64,000 nt of DNA from Affinirhizobium lemnae (GTDB lineage Bacteria; Pseudomonadota; Alphaproteobacteria; Rhizobiales; Rhizobiaceae): positions 1 to 64,000 of the forward strand of contig NZ_JALJQZ010000010.1 in the NCBI RefSeq assembly GCF_022968395.1, read 5' to 3'. This document shows, one piece after another, positions 14,562-22,899 of this stretch. Every line of letters starts with the position of its first letter. Position 1 is the stretch's first letter. Both the position numbers and the translations under genes were made by a program. The notes beneath the pieces are model-generated. The model was given only the letters and a program-made list of their open reading frames with translations, did not search any database and was not told the DNA's origin.

Positions 14562-17500
14562 TCACCACGAGGAGCTTCGTGTCCGTTCCGGCTGATGACG
14601 GATCAACGAGTTAACCAGAGGCTGAACGCCGATGACGTTCTGGAAAGGCATGATGCGTTGCAGGGCTCTGATTTCGCTCTGCGACCAGCCCCCCTGTCGG
14701 ATTGCACGACCAATCCCGTGGCTGGCCTTCAAGCCAGTGCTCGCCAGATCAAAGGTAGGATTGCTGAAGGCGTTAGATGCCAGACCTGACGCACGGTCTT
14801 CAAACCAAGGCTTGAAGCTCGTCACATACAGGCCCGTATCGATGATGGTGGGCATGATGCTCGACCATTCGCCACGCTGAACCATTGCCTTTGCAATGCC
14901 GCTAGGGCTCAACTTCTCCTCCAAGTAGTCCTTCTGGTCCGAGCGGCCCGTAGAGTTGAGGTACTGCTGAGCCGTGTAGACCATGCCACCCACCACCGAA
15001 GTGGTCATAAAGGAGGCGAAGGTGTTGAAGTCCATGTGGTGGAGGTTGCGAAGAAGCTGGTTCGTCCATGCATTCATCATGAAGTTTCGGAACTGAAGGA
15101 TGGTGCGGGCCATCGGATGCGAGAGCATCACGTTCCCCTGCCCCACCACGTTGTCCTGAATGACCATTCGGCTCCACCTCCACACAGCCGTGCGGAAGTG
15201 CGAGAGGGCTTCCTGATCATCCCACTTGCCGAAGTTTCCTGCGAGATATTTCCGGCTGGAGATTGCGCCATCCTCAAAGTCCGCGTGCTTCCTGATCTGA
15301 GCGAACACGCGATGGGCCATGTCATCGTCCAGTCCGAGGGCACGCATACGGTTCATGTTGAGGCCCTTGACGCTACCCCCTTCGGCTGTCTTCGCGGCTG
15401 CGTTGACAATCTTCATGACCGCTGCTGCGGATGCCCAGCGCCGTGAGAACGTGTCCACGGTGCTCATGCCAGAGACCACGTTGGTGATCCGCTTGCCGGT
15501 GTGCAGAAGGTCATCGACCTTGTTCCACCGCTGGCCGTTGGCGCTCCGGTTGATCATCTCACCCATGTCGTCAAGGTGATGCCTGAAGCCGTCACGGAAC
15601 CAGTCCGCACCGAAGCCTGAAAGCTCCTCCATCTCGCGAGCGAACGATGTTTGGAGCTGGCCGGTCTTCGCGTCACGCAACATGGCCCTGAACGAGGGCA
15701 TCCCTTCGAGTGCAGCCTTGAGGCCAATCTGAGTTCCCACGCCCAGCATTTCACCAAGCTGCGCAAGGCCGACTTGGTTCATGACGCGGGTGTAGTTGTA
15801 GCCGTGAACGGCACGAGCCCACTTCGCGAGGTTCGGGAACTTGGTCTGATCCGGCGTGCCGGTGATCCGGTCGTAGATGAACTGGAGCCGAGCCTCGTCC
15901 GCATTCGCTGCCTTCATGCGGTCAGCGTGCGGGATGTGGGTCTTGGCATCCCAGACAGAACGCATCTCACGAACGAACTTGTCGAACTCACCACGCGAGG
16001 TGATGCCATCGACAAGGAACTCAGCAGCGTGAGGATTATCTGCGCTGTAGAGCGGGTTCTTAATCCGCATCATCGCCATGCCAATCTGGCCGGACATCTG
16101 ACGGGAATAGCTCTTGAAGCCATAGAGGTAGTCGTCCTGAAACAGGTCGGCCATCCTCAGCTTCTCCATCTCCCCCGTGCTCTTGTTGCGGACCATCATC
16201 TCGAAGTTGTTGTCGTAGAGCGCCTTGCGCTTCGACCGGGCCGTGCCGCCTTCCTTCGAGGGCTTGGGCTTCGCCACGCTGATGACCTTCTGGATGTCAG
16301 CGTCCGAGAGGTCGATGTCCTGTAACGCCTTCTTCAGGGCCTCCATATCGTTGCCATGAAGCACCCTATCGAGGTTGCTCATGCCAGCCGTAGCTTCTCG
16401 GAGGGTGCGCCAGTAACCCTTGCCCATTCGACGGGCCAGCTCTTCGCCCAGCTCGGGCACCTTCCGAAGGAACGCTTGGGCCACGAACTCACGCATCGTA
16501 TCGTCACCATAACGGACGCTGTGTGCGTCAATCTTCTGGTGGTCCGCGATGTTGGGCCGATAGGGAGCCCGGTCCACGTTCTCGAAGCCTGCCACCGCTC
16601 GACGCTCTGAACCATCCAGCAAGCCGGGGTTCTTGAGGTATTCGAGGTAGTCAGCATAGCTCTTGCGGATGAGGTCACCCTGCTTCTTCACGGCAGCGTC
16701 CCATTCCTTTTCAGGACGAACGTTGTCGAGATAGTTGGTGACCAGCTTCTTGAACTCCACCTCAGCCTCGTCCTTGCCCGCTCCGGTGATCCCGCGAGAG
16801 GTCATGAACTCGTTGAAGTGCTGAACGTGCCCTTGCTCGGCACGCATGGAGAAGTCGAAGTCGAGCTGCTTCTGCCACTCTTCGGCAGCGATGTGGGATA
16901 CCTTCGTCTTGTCGGCATTGCCCACAACGTCCACCACAGCGTGGCTTGTGAAAGCTCGCGTTGCGGGGTTCTCGGAAGCCTTACCCTTGCCAGCCACATC
17001 CCAGCGGATGCGAGAAGCCCATGAGCGTTCAATGGCATTGTCCACCGCACCGTGAAGCCAGTCTTCGCCAGCGTCAGTGAGCACGTCACGGGAGCTTACT
17101 CGGGCAGCACCAGCGGAACCGGGAAGGTCCACAGAGCGGAGCATGGTGCCCGCCTTCAGCTCTTCCTCAGCATGGGCCTGAAGGCTCTTGCCGATGCGGA
17201 TGTACTCGGCACTCTCTTGGGCCAGTGCGGGGTTCTTGGCGAATGCACCGAAGGCACCACCGAGGGCCGCACCTGTACCAGCCGCCCACAGCAGGTCAGT
17301 TCCGTTCGCTGATGGCTTGTAGGCCACGCGAGGGATTTCCGTGAGGGTGTTGATGAATGCGCCCTCAGCGGCCTTTATGCCGACCTTAGCGAGCATCCCA
17401 CCGTATTTCGGGAGGCTCACTTCAGGGGCCAGCAGGAGGAGTGCCAGGTTGTCGATGGTCGTGAGGCTCGCACCGACACGCAGGCCCGTGCCTGTCCAGC

Positions 17501-18368
17501 CCAGACCCTCCATCTTCTTCTCATAGTCCACGTCAGCGAGGATGCCCTCTTTGATCTGTTCGAGGTGGGCCTGAGAGTGCGCCTTACCGAGCTGGGGCCA
17601 GAATTGCTCTGGCACGCCAGCCTTGGCAGCGTTGAGGATGTCGGGAGTGGGTTGCCAGTTTGGATCAGGAAGGAGGTCCGTGCGGCCCTTCATCATCCAA
17701 TTGATCATGCTTTCGTCCTCGCGAGCGGCCTTGAAGGCATCCCACTTCGAGTCGAACGCAGGTGCCTGAGCGGCCTGCTGTGCATTGAACTGGTTCATCT
17801 CGACATCAGTGGTCACCGCACGCGGAGAAATCGGATTGTCGAAGGAGACCTTATCGCCGTTCGGGGTGGAGGAAACGGACTCGCGAGGGATGTTCCCACG
17901 GTCAATCTGGGGATAACTCATGTTGCCACCGAAGATGGCCTTAGCGTTCGCCAGACGGCCAGCCCAATTGTGGCCCGCTGTGGGGTTGTTCCGGCTGTAG
18001 CCGCTGGGACGTTCGAAGTGCATGAATGCAGCAGCCGCTTCGTCCACTGTAGTGGCAGCTCTCAGGCGGCTGGCCGCGTAGCTCTCGGAAGTCTCCAGCT
18101 CGTGTTGCGCGAACTCAAGCTGGGTGTCGAAGTCGAGGTGGTCCCGACCGTTGTTCTTCGCCCACTGGATGAGCTTGGGTCTCCGGTCGTTCCACTGAAA
18201 GATGCCGAGGGCTGCACCGCTGTCGCCTACTGCACGTTCGTTTAGTCCCTTGCCGCTTTCGGCCTGTCCGTTACCGACGATGCCAGCGGCCTGTGCAGGG
18301 CTCCACCCCTTCGAAACGAAGAAGTCGAATGCCCTTTGGGCTCTGTCGTTGATGTTGGATTGTCTCAT
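14562..18368 (-). CDS. T7 gp16-like internal virion (DNA ejection) protein with lysozyme-like domain
   Basis: The 1268-residue product is close in length to T7 gp16 (about 1,318 residues). Residues 10-110 form a phage tail lysozyme/transglycosylase-type domain: VGNGQAESGKGL with the likely catalytic Glu37, then ALGIFQWNDRRPKLI. The remainder is long and helical with a hydrophobic, glycine/alanine-rich stretch around 380-440, as in ejection proteins that cross the envelope with the genome. The ATG at 18368 follows a GAGGATC site; a longer in-frame extension would overlap the Rha gene. It is the only virion-type gene in the element. Its stop is followed in frame by 61 open codons. Confidence 0.75.
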   Translation of the reverse strand: MRQSNINDRAQRAFDFFVSKGWSPAQAAGIVGNGQAESGKGLNERAVGDSGAALGIFQWNDRRPKLIQWAKNNGRDHLDFDTQLEFAQHELETSESYAASRLRAATTVDEAAAAFMHFERPSGYSRNNPTAGHNWAGRLANAKAIFGGNMSYPQIDRGNIPRESVSSTPNGDKVSFDNPISPRAVTTDVEMNQFNAQQAAQAPAFDSKWDAFKAAREDESMINWMMKGRTDLLPDPNWQPTPDILNAAKAGVPEQFWPQLGKAHSQAHLEQIKEGILADVDYEKKMEGLGWTGTGLRVGASLTTIDNLALLLLAPEVSLPKYGGMLAKVGIKAAEGAFINTLTEIPRVAYKPSANGTDLLWAAGTGAALGGAFGAFAKNPALAQESAEYIRIGKSLQAHAEEELKAGTMLRSVDLPGSAGAARVSSRDVLTDAGEDWLHGAVDNAIERSWASRIRWDVAGKGKASENPATRAFTSHAVVDVVGNADKTKVSHIAAEEWQKQLDFDFSMRAEQGHVQHFNEFMTSRGITGAGKDEAEVEFKKLVTNYLDNVRPEKEWDAAVKKQGDLIRKSYADYLEYLKNPGLLDGSERRAVAGFENVDRAPYRPNIADHQKIDAHSVRYGDDTMREFVAQAFLRKVPELGEELARRMGKGYWRTLREATAGMSNLDRVLHGNDMEALKKALQDIDLSDADIQKVISVAKPKPSKEGGTARSKRKALYDNNFEMMVRNKSTGEMEKLRMADLFQDDYLYGFKSYSRQMSGQIGMAMMRIKNPLYSADNPHAAEFLVDGITSRGEFDKFVREMRSVWDAKTHIPHADRMKAANADEARLQFIYDRITGTPDQTKFPNLAKWARAVHGYNYTRVMNQVGLAQLGEMLGVGTQIGLKAALEGMPSFRAMLRDAKTGQLQTSFAREMEELSGFGADWFRDGFRHHLDDMGEMINRSANGQRWNKVDDLLHTGKRITNVVSGMSTVDTFSRRWASAAAVMKIVNAAAKTAEGGSVKGLNMNRMRALGLDDDMAHRVFAQIRKHADFEDGAISSRKYLAGNFGKWDDQEALSHFRTAVWRWSRMVIQDNVVGQGNVMLSHPMARTILQFRNFMMNAWTNQLLRNLHHMDFNTFASFMTTSVVGGMVYTAQQYLNSTGRSDQKDYLEEKLSPSGIAKAMVQRGEWSSIMPTIIDTGLYVTSFKPWFEDRASGLASNAFSNPTFDLASTGLKASHGIGRAIRQGGWSQSEIRALQRIMPFQNVIGVQPLVNSLIRHQPERTRSSSW

Positions 18369-18383
18369 GATGATCCTCAAATG

Positions 18384-18411
18384 AAAAACCCCGCAGCGGG
18401 AAGCTACGGGG
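18384..18411 (-). terminator. Intrinsic terminator between the Rha gene and the gp16-like gene
   Basis: On the minus strand CCCCGTAG pairs with CTGCGGGG (one G-T pair) around CTTCCCG and is followed by TTTTTC. It lies after the Rha gene and the candidate promoter at 18430-18452 and 16 bp before the gp16-like start codon. Confidence 0.75.
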
Positions 18412-18429
18412 CCGGAAGGAAAGGTTTGG

Positions 18430-18452
18430 ATTTCTTCGGGTGGGCCCAAATC
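18430..18452 (-). promoter_or_regulatory. Candidate phage RNA polymerase promoter before the gp16-like gene
   Basis: On the minus strand the site begins GATTTGGGCCCACCCGAAGA and starts 4 bp after the Rha stop codon, 62 bp before the gp16-like ATG. It shares GGGCCCACC with the sites at 11831-11877 and most of its length with 18939-18961. A terminator lies between it and the gene, so it may instead drive a short RNA or rely on readthrough. Confidence 0.5.
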
Positions 18453-18456
18453 GATT

Positions 18457-18894
18457 TCAGGCGACCACCCGAGGGCCGTGTTCGGTTGCCAGAGCGCGGA
18501 GCCTGAGACCGTCGAGCTGGAACTCTCGAACCACGTTGGCACCGAAGGCTTTGCTGCGGGCTGCGTGGTGCAGGGCCCGCTCCATCTCATTGAAGCGGGT
18601 GATGTAGGCCAGCTTGAAGTGCAGCGCCTTAGCTCCGGTGAAGCCCATGGCGAGGAGCGTGAAGCCGTCTCGGGAGATGTTGAAGGCGCGACTTCTGCGG
18701 TATCCGAAGCCGACTTTGACCGCCACTTCAATGGCCCCAAAATTGGGGGCAATGGTGGGCTCAGCTTCTAAGAGCGCGTCGATGTCGCGGAGAACGTGGT
18801 CGTGCCGCTTCCCGAATAGCTCAGCCACGTTGGCGCTTGTGGTGACCGGCTGGCCGTTCTGAAGGGTGACGATAGGGGTGATTGCGTGGGTCAT
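18457..18894 (-). CDS. Rha family phage regulatory protein
   Basis: The 145-residue protein matches the Rha family along its whole length: PIVTLQNGQPVTTSANVAEL, FGKRHDHVLRDIDALL, the YRRSRAFNISRDGFTLLAMG segment and a KLAYITRFNEME helix. Rha proteins are lysogeny-linked regulators first described in lambdoid phages where host factor IHF is involved. An AAGGAACCCC site precedes the ATG. A candidate phage promoter lies 45 bp upstream and a terminator follows, so this looks like a self-contained transcription unit. Confidence 0.88.
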   Translation of the reverse strand: MTHAITPIVTLQNGQPVTTSANVAELFGKRHDHVLRDIDALLEAEPTIAPNFGAIEVAVKVGFGYRRSRAFNISRDGFTLLAMGFTGAKALHFKLAYITRFNEMERALHHAARSKAFGANVVREFQLDGLRLRALATEHGPRVVA

Positions 18895-18938
18895 TCTGGG
18901 GTTCCTTGCGCCTCGCTGTCGCGGGGTTCAGCGTCCAG

Positions 18939-18961
18939 ATTTCCTTGGGTGCGGCCAATTC
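18939..18961 (-). promoter_or_regulatory. Candidate phage RNA polymerase promoter before the Rha gene
   Basis: On the minus strand the site begins GAATTGGCCGCACCCAAGGA and ends AAT. Eighteen of 23 positions agree with the site at 18430-18452, including the conserved CACCC core. It ends 45 bp before the Rha start codon. Confidence 0.45.
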
Positions 18962-19002
18962 ACTTTCAACCCTGAAGTGACCGGCAAGATACATCGGGGG
19001 CC

Positions 19003-19200
19003 TCAGACTGAGGCGTTGTAGGCGAACACACCCGCCCAAACGGAAGCGGCCAAACACGCCCCTTTGATCACAGGAGAAAAATAGGAAAGCCTGATGAGCA
19101 CGAACATGGTTCTGCTCACGCCACATAGAAAGCCAGCCAAAATGGCGAGAAGGAAATTGACGGCAACGAATGCGCCGATAGCGGCTAAAACAGGAACCAT
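19003..19200 (-). CDS. Small predicted membrane protein
   Basis: A 65-residue frame with two hydrophobic segments (about residues 3-27 and 40-62) separated by a short basic loop (RTMFVLIRL). This is the size and topology of holin-like or other small phage membrane proteins, but no family is recognised. The ribosome binding site is weak. The stretch just upstream contains AATTAGG, distantly like the candidate phage promoters. The call is tentative. Confidence 0.4.
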   Translation of the reverse strand: MVPVLAAIGAFVAVNFLLAILAGFLCGVSRTMFVLIRLSYFSPVIKGACLAASVWAGVFAYNASV

Positions 19201-19345
19201 ACCAGGATCAGACCTAATTGAAGATGGTAGTGTCCGCTATCAGACACCATGAGGGCCACTGAAGTCCCCAGATGGGCGCGTGAACGCAACTACGACAGCG
19301 GCCAGAGAAGCCGATGGCTTCGCGCCATGAGCCCACCAAGGGGCT

Positions 19346-20974
19346 TCAGTCCCCATCCTTCCTTCGGGGATCAATTGCCGGTAGTTTCTTTATCTCACGC
19401 AGCAGTGCAGGAGGCTCAAACTCGCCATATTTACGCCCCTGCGCAGGCGAAGTGTGTCCGCAAATCGCATCAAGATATGCGTCATCCACCCCTGCCGTCC
19501 GTCCCTTGGATTTGAACCAATGCCGCCAAGCGTGGTTCGGGCCTATTCGCGGGTCGGTAACCTTGGCTGTACCTCGCACCCACTCGCCAAGTATCTGGAC
19601 AGTCTGCACCCAAGGCTGGCCGGAAGTCAGATTGCCGTTGTAAAACAGAGGTCCGGCTTTTGCTCTCTTGGCGTATTCCCAGATGCCTTGCTCTAATAAA
19701 TGCGGATGCAACGGAACATGGCGGAACTTCCCTGTCTTGATCGTTCCGGCATCAGGGAGCAAGGCGATGCACCGAACGCCATCAATCTCTATGAAATCCT
19801 CCTTTCGAAGCTGGCATACCTCGCCTGCACGCGCACCAGTATACGCGCAAATCCACGGCACCCATCGCATGGCTGCGCGATTGGCTTCGGAATAGTTGTT
19901 TTCGACGGTAAGCGCATCCAGCGCACACCGAAGGATGCTATGAGCCTCATGAACGAAGAAGCTCTTAGGCCGACTCTGGGTCTTTTTCGGTCCCTCTAGC
20001 AGTAGCTTCTCAGCGGGATTGTCCGTGACCAACTTCCCGCCCTGCGCGGTCATCCCGTAAGCGTATATGGTACTGACCGCTGCTCTGTAAGCTTTGATGA
20101 AGGTGTCATGAGACACCGCCCCTGATGTCGTCAATTCTGAATGCCAGCGAACAAGGTCCGCATCGGTTACCCGAGAAGCGTCGTCATGCCCTAGATAGGC
20201 GATGAGCTGCTTCACAATGCCCGTATAGCGGATGATAGTTTGCGGCTTTGGCTGCTTCAGCCGGTTCGACCAAGCGGACAGTAGCTTGGTGAGGCTTGGC
20301 CCTTGGCTCTCTGGTGCTTTGGGTTGGTCCGCTGGGATGTAAGCAGGAAATCGACCGCCCACGGTATCTACACCGAAATCACCCTGTGCCCGCCTTTCCA
20401 GTAGGTCCGCGACATCAGCGGCGGCACGGTCGAACTCAACCAAAAGACGCTGATAAGTAGCTTCGGTGACGGTGAGATGATGCTGCGAGAGCGCGCCATC
20501 AACCCATGAACCAAGGCGCTCAGAAAGGCTGGGTGCTGTTCGAAGCCTCAGTTCAGATAATGCAGAGCCGATATGACGTTGCTCTTCAGCTTTACGCTCA
20601 CGTTTGCGTGCAGCCCACAAAGCGGCTTCGCCGGGGTCATCCTCCAGCACCTGCCGGATTGTATGGTACATCTGACCTGAGAGAGCGACGATTTGCTTCA
20701 GGGTCAGAGAGACTGGACCTTGCTCGAAGCTCAGCCAAACCCGGTCGAACTCTGCCTGAGCCTCACCAGCCAGACGCTTGGCCTCCAAGGGCACCTTTGT
20801 CCGCAATGACACCTTGAGATCGTCTCCAATGGTTGGTGACGATGAATGTCCGTCGATTAAGACGGTTACAACTTTGCCCTTTGCTGCTGACTTAAGTCGC
20901 GTCGGCACTCGTTGACGATACCAATAAACGCCAGTCGCCGGGTGCTTATATGGTGAGGGCATAGAAAGAACCAT
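19346..20974 (-). CDS. Tyrosine site-specific integrase
   Basis: The 542-residue protein has an N-terminal domain with the GVYWYRQRVP pattern (DUF6538-like), a SAM-like core-binding domain (about 225-330) and a C-terminal catalytic domain. Visible catalytic residues are Arg382 in YTGARAGEV, the HAWR box (His481, Arg484), His507 in CGHTS and the nucleophile Tyr516 in GRKYGEF. It should integrate the 12.1-kb element at the tRNA-Arg 3' end, from which its start is only 78 bp away. The ATG at 20974 was chosen because AGGTGG lies 6 bases upstream; the longer frame would start at GTG. Confidence 0.93.
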   Translation of the reverse strand: MVLSMPSPYKHPATGVYWYRQRVPTRLKSAAKGKVVTVLIDGHSSSPTIGDDLKVSLRTKVPLEAKRLAGEAQAEFDRVWLSFEQGPVSLTLKQIVALSGQMYHTIRQVLEDDPGEAALWAARKRERKAEEQRHIGSALSELRLRTAPSLSERLGSWVDGALSQHHLTVTEATYQRLLVEFDRAAADVADLLERRAQGDFGVDTVGGRFPAYIPADQPKAPESQGPSLTKLLSAWSNRLKQPKPQTIIRYTGIVKQLIAYLGHDDASRVTDADLVRWHSELTTSGAVSHDTFIKAYRAAVSTIYAYGMTAQGGKLVTDNPAEKLLLEGPKKTQSRPKSFFVHEAHSILRCALDALTVENNYSEANRAAMRWVPWICAYTGARAGEVCQLRKEDFIEIDGVRCIALLPDAGTIKTGKFRHVPLHPHLLEQGIWEYAKRAKAGPLFYNGNLTSGQPWVQTVQILGEWVRGTAKVTDPRIGPNHAWRHWFKSKGRTAGVDDAYLDAICGHTSPAQGRKYGEFEPPALLREIKKLPAIDPRRKDGD

Positions 20975-21052
20975 GTGTGCCACCTTTGTGTATCAAAAGC
21001 GGCAGGGAATTCATTAGGAAAATCAGATTGTTGTTTCCCATCAGTGAGATGG

Positions 21053-21077
21053 AATGGCGCACCCGAAGAGATTCGAA
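21053..21077. repeat. Right attachment-site repeat within tRNA-Arg
   Basis: This 25-bp sequence is identical to 8966-8990. It comprises the 3' end of the tRNA-Arg gene plus two flanking bases. The tRNA remains intact on this side, so the element's integration preserved tRNA function. Confidence 0.88.
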
Positions 21078-21131
21078 CTCCTGACCCCCAGATTCGTAGT
21101 CTGGTGCTCTATCCAGCTGAGCTACGGGTGC
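21055..21131 (-). tRNA. tRNA-Arg (anticodon ACG)
   Basis: The minus strand folds into a complete cloverleaf of 77 bases including an encoded CCA end. It has acceptor GCACCCG pairing with CGGGTGC, a D arm with GCTCAGCTGGATAGAGC, an anticodon stem CCAGA/TCTGG around loop CTACGAA (anticodon ACG), and a T arm with GTTCGAATC. The 3' end is the integration target of the adjoining tyrosine integrase. Confidence 0.97.
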
Positions 21132-21263
21132 TTGCCTCGCTGACTGTCCGTCGGCGTTGGCGATCCTCTAAAGCGTTACGTTTCGGATTGCAAGCGCTTT
21201 TGAAAAGCAAGTCGGCATTTTCTTTCAATACAGATTTATGTCATTGATTTACAATGATTATTT

Positions 21264-22766
21264 TCACGCTCGCGCTCGATAGCTCTCCAGCGAGACCGGA
21301 CGATCGGGAATCTCTATGCGAAATTGGGTGCCACGCCCCGGCTTCTCGACAAGCGCAATCGTACCCCCGTGAGCGAGCACAAGCTCGCGCGCTATGGCCA
21401 AGCCTAGACCCGTCCCACCGGAACGTGCAGCGCCCCGAAACGCTGTGAACAGGTTCTCCCGGGCTTTCTGAGGCATGCCGGGCCCATTATCGTCGATAAT
21501 GATGCTGACAACCGATCCTACGCGTTGCGCACTGAGGGTAATGCGATGAGCCTGCCCTTCTTCGCCGAGCTCTGCCTGACTGAGTGCCTGAACGGCGTTT
21601 CGACACAGATTGTGGATAACGCGGAACAACTGCTCACCATCGGCATCAACTTCCAAATCCTCCGCAATCTGCTCGACGAAACCAATGGTTCCTTCCGGAT
21701 CGATGGCCAGCATTTCCCGAACATCCTGACAGAGGTCGGCGAGCTTCAGCAGCCTGCGGCGCGGCGCCGCCTCCGAGGCCTGGCCATAGGCAAGAACTTC
21801 ATTGGTATAGCCGACTGCTCGATCGATCGTGCGCAGCAGCTTGGGGGCAAAGCTTCGCACCATGGGATCTTCCACGTCTACCAGACGGTCGGACATCAGT
21901 TGGGCCGAGGCGAGAATGTTGCGCATATCGTGATTGATCTTCGAAACCGCGAGACCAAGATCGGCGAGATTCTTTTGTTGTTTGAGCGTGCGCTGTAATT
22001 CCGTCTGCATCGCAGCCAGATGTTGACCAGCGACTTCAAGCTCGCCCTTTGCCCTACCCGGCTGAAAAATACGCTCCGGATCCTCGGGGCGATCTGAAAA
22101 GCGCTGCATGCCATGCGTCAAGCGACGGATCGGACTGATCATCATGCGATTGATCGAGACGTAAATCAGTCCCGCCGTCACTATGGAGATCAAGAGCGAA
22201 ATACCGAACATGAGCTTCGAAAAACTGATCATTGCTTTGCGCAGGGCATCGTCCGTCATGACAAGCTCTATGAGCATATCGGTCTCACCGATCGGACCAA
22301 AGACGCGCATCACCTTTCCGCCACCAAAAAAAAGTGTGCCAAGCGCATTGTGCATGGCGTCAACGGCGCCTTCATTGGCGAGATCATACTGGTCATCGAC
22401 CTGTGGCGGCACATCAATAGCCGCCAGAAGTCGTGACGTTCCGTCCTTGCGCAGCGCCAGAACCTTCGTCCCGGTCGCAAGCAGCGTATCGTCCTGGACT
22501 TCGCGGGGCAATTCGGCTGGCTGCAGCCCATCGATGACAATCCCGGCAGCAGCAGCCGTGTCCAACCTGTCGCGCAGCCAGGTGGTACGCATCACCGAAA
22601 TGGACGGTATGAAAATCAGAACTTCCGCAAACATGACGAAGGCGACCGTCAACCAAAGAAGGCGTCCTGAAAGGCCGTGCAGTCGGCGCGGCATCCGGCG
22701 TATCGCCGCCTCCGCATCGTCGGCTGTCAGCGTCTGTCGGCCGGATAGGTCCGCCAGTCTGTTCAT
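21264..22766 (-). CDS. Sensor histidine kinase
   Basis: The 500-residue membrane kinase has two transmembrane helices (about 35-56 and 182-204) flanking a periplasmic sensor region. A HAMP-like linker (SPIRRLTHGMQRFSD) follows, then a phosphoacceptor region with SKINHDMRN (His279). The ATPase domain has an N box (NLCRNAVQAL), DDNGPGMP and GGTGLGLAIA. The H box follows the HDMRN form rather than HELRTP. No response regulator gene is adjacent, so the partner is unknown. A GGAGT site precedes the ATG. It lies downstream of the chemoreceptor gene on the same strand. The signal sensed cannot be told from the sequence. Confidence 0.9.
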   Translation of the reverse strand: MNRLADLSGRQTLTADDAEAAIRRMPRRLHGLSGRLLWLTVAFVMFAEVLIFIPSISVMRTTWLRDRLDTAAAAGIVIDGLQPAELPREVQDDTLLATGTKVLALRKDGTSRLLAAIDVPPQVDDQYDLANEGAVDAMHNALGTLFFGGGKVMRVFGPIGETDMLIELVMTDDALRKAMISFSKLMFGISLLISIVTAGLIYVSINRMMISPIRRLTHGMQRFSDRPEDPERIFQPGRAKGELEVAGQHLAAMQTELQRTLKQQKNLADLGLAVSKINHDMRNILASAQLMSDRLVDVEDPMVRSFAPKLLRTIDRAVGYTNEVLAYGQASEAAPRRRLLKLADLCQDVREMLAIDPEGTIGFVEQIAEDLEVDADGEQLFRVIHNLCRNAVQALSQAELGEEGQAHRITLSAQRVGSVVSIIIDDNGPGMPQKARENLFTAFRGAARSGGTGLGLAIARELVLAHGGTIALVEKPGRGTQFRIEIPDRPVSLESYRARA

Positions 22767-22899
22767 GCGGAACTCCGATTCAGTTGCCTAGCGGCCATCC
22801 GGGGCCTCTCATGTTGCAACGAGATGATAATAGCGCCCGAAGGGTTTTTCCAGCCCTCGGACGCTAAACCTGCATTACAGTTCGTTAATTCGGAAGTTC

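Larger units (their letters stand above)
8966..21077. mobile_element. 12.1-kb reduced T7-like prophage or phage-derived satellite
   Basis: The segment is bounded by 25-bp direct repeats, the right one forming part of an intact tRNA-Arg gene next to a tyrosine integrase. All supported genes are on the minus strand: integrase, small membrane ORF, Rha regulator, gp16-like ejection protein, second Rha/KilAC regulator, DNA-binding-like protein, NYN nuclease, HNH nuclease, Hin/Pin recombinase and two unknowns. Candidate promoters for a T7-type RNA polymerase and intrinsic terminators punctuate them. Capsid, portal, tail, terminase and RNA polymerase genes are absent, so it is not a complete phage. 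Confidence 0.8.

Noticed and set aside
15036-18245. Several long plus-strand frames opposite the gp16-like gene
   Set aside because: They are antisense shadows of a GC-rich coding sequence, have no ribosome binding sites and no recognisable domains.
18369-18752. N-terminal extension of the gp16-like protein by 128 residues
   Set aside because: It overlaps the Rha gene in another frame, has low-complexity shadow composition, and a good ribosome binding site with lysozyme-domain start lies at 18368.
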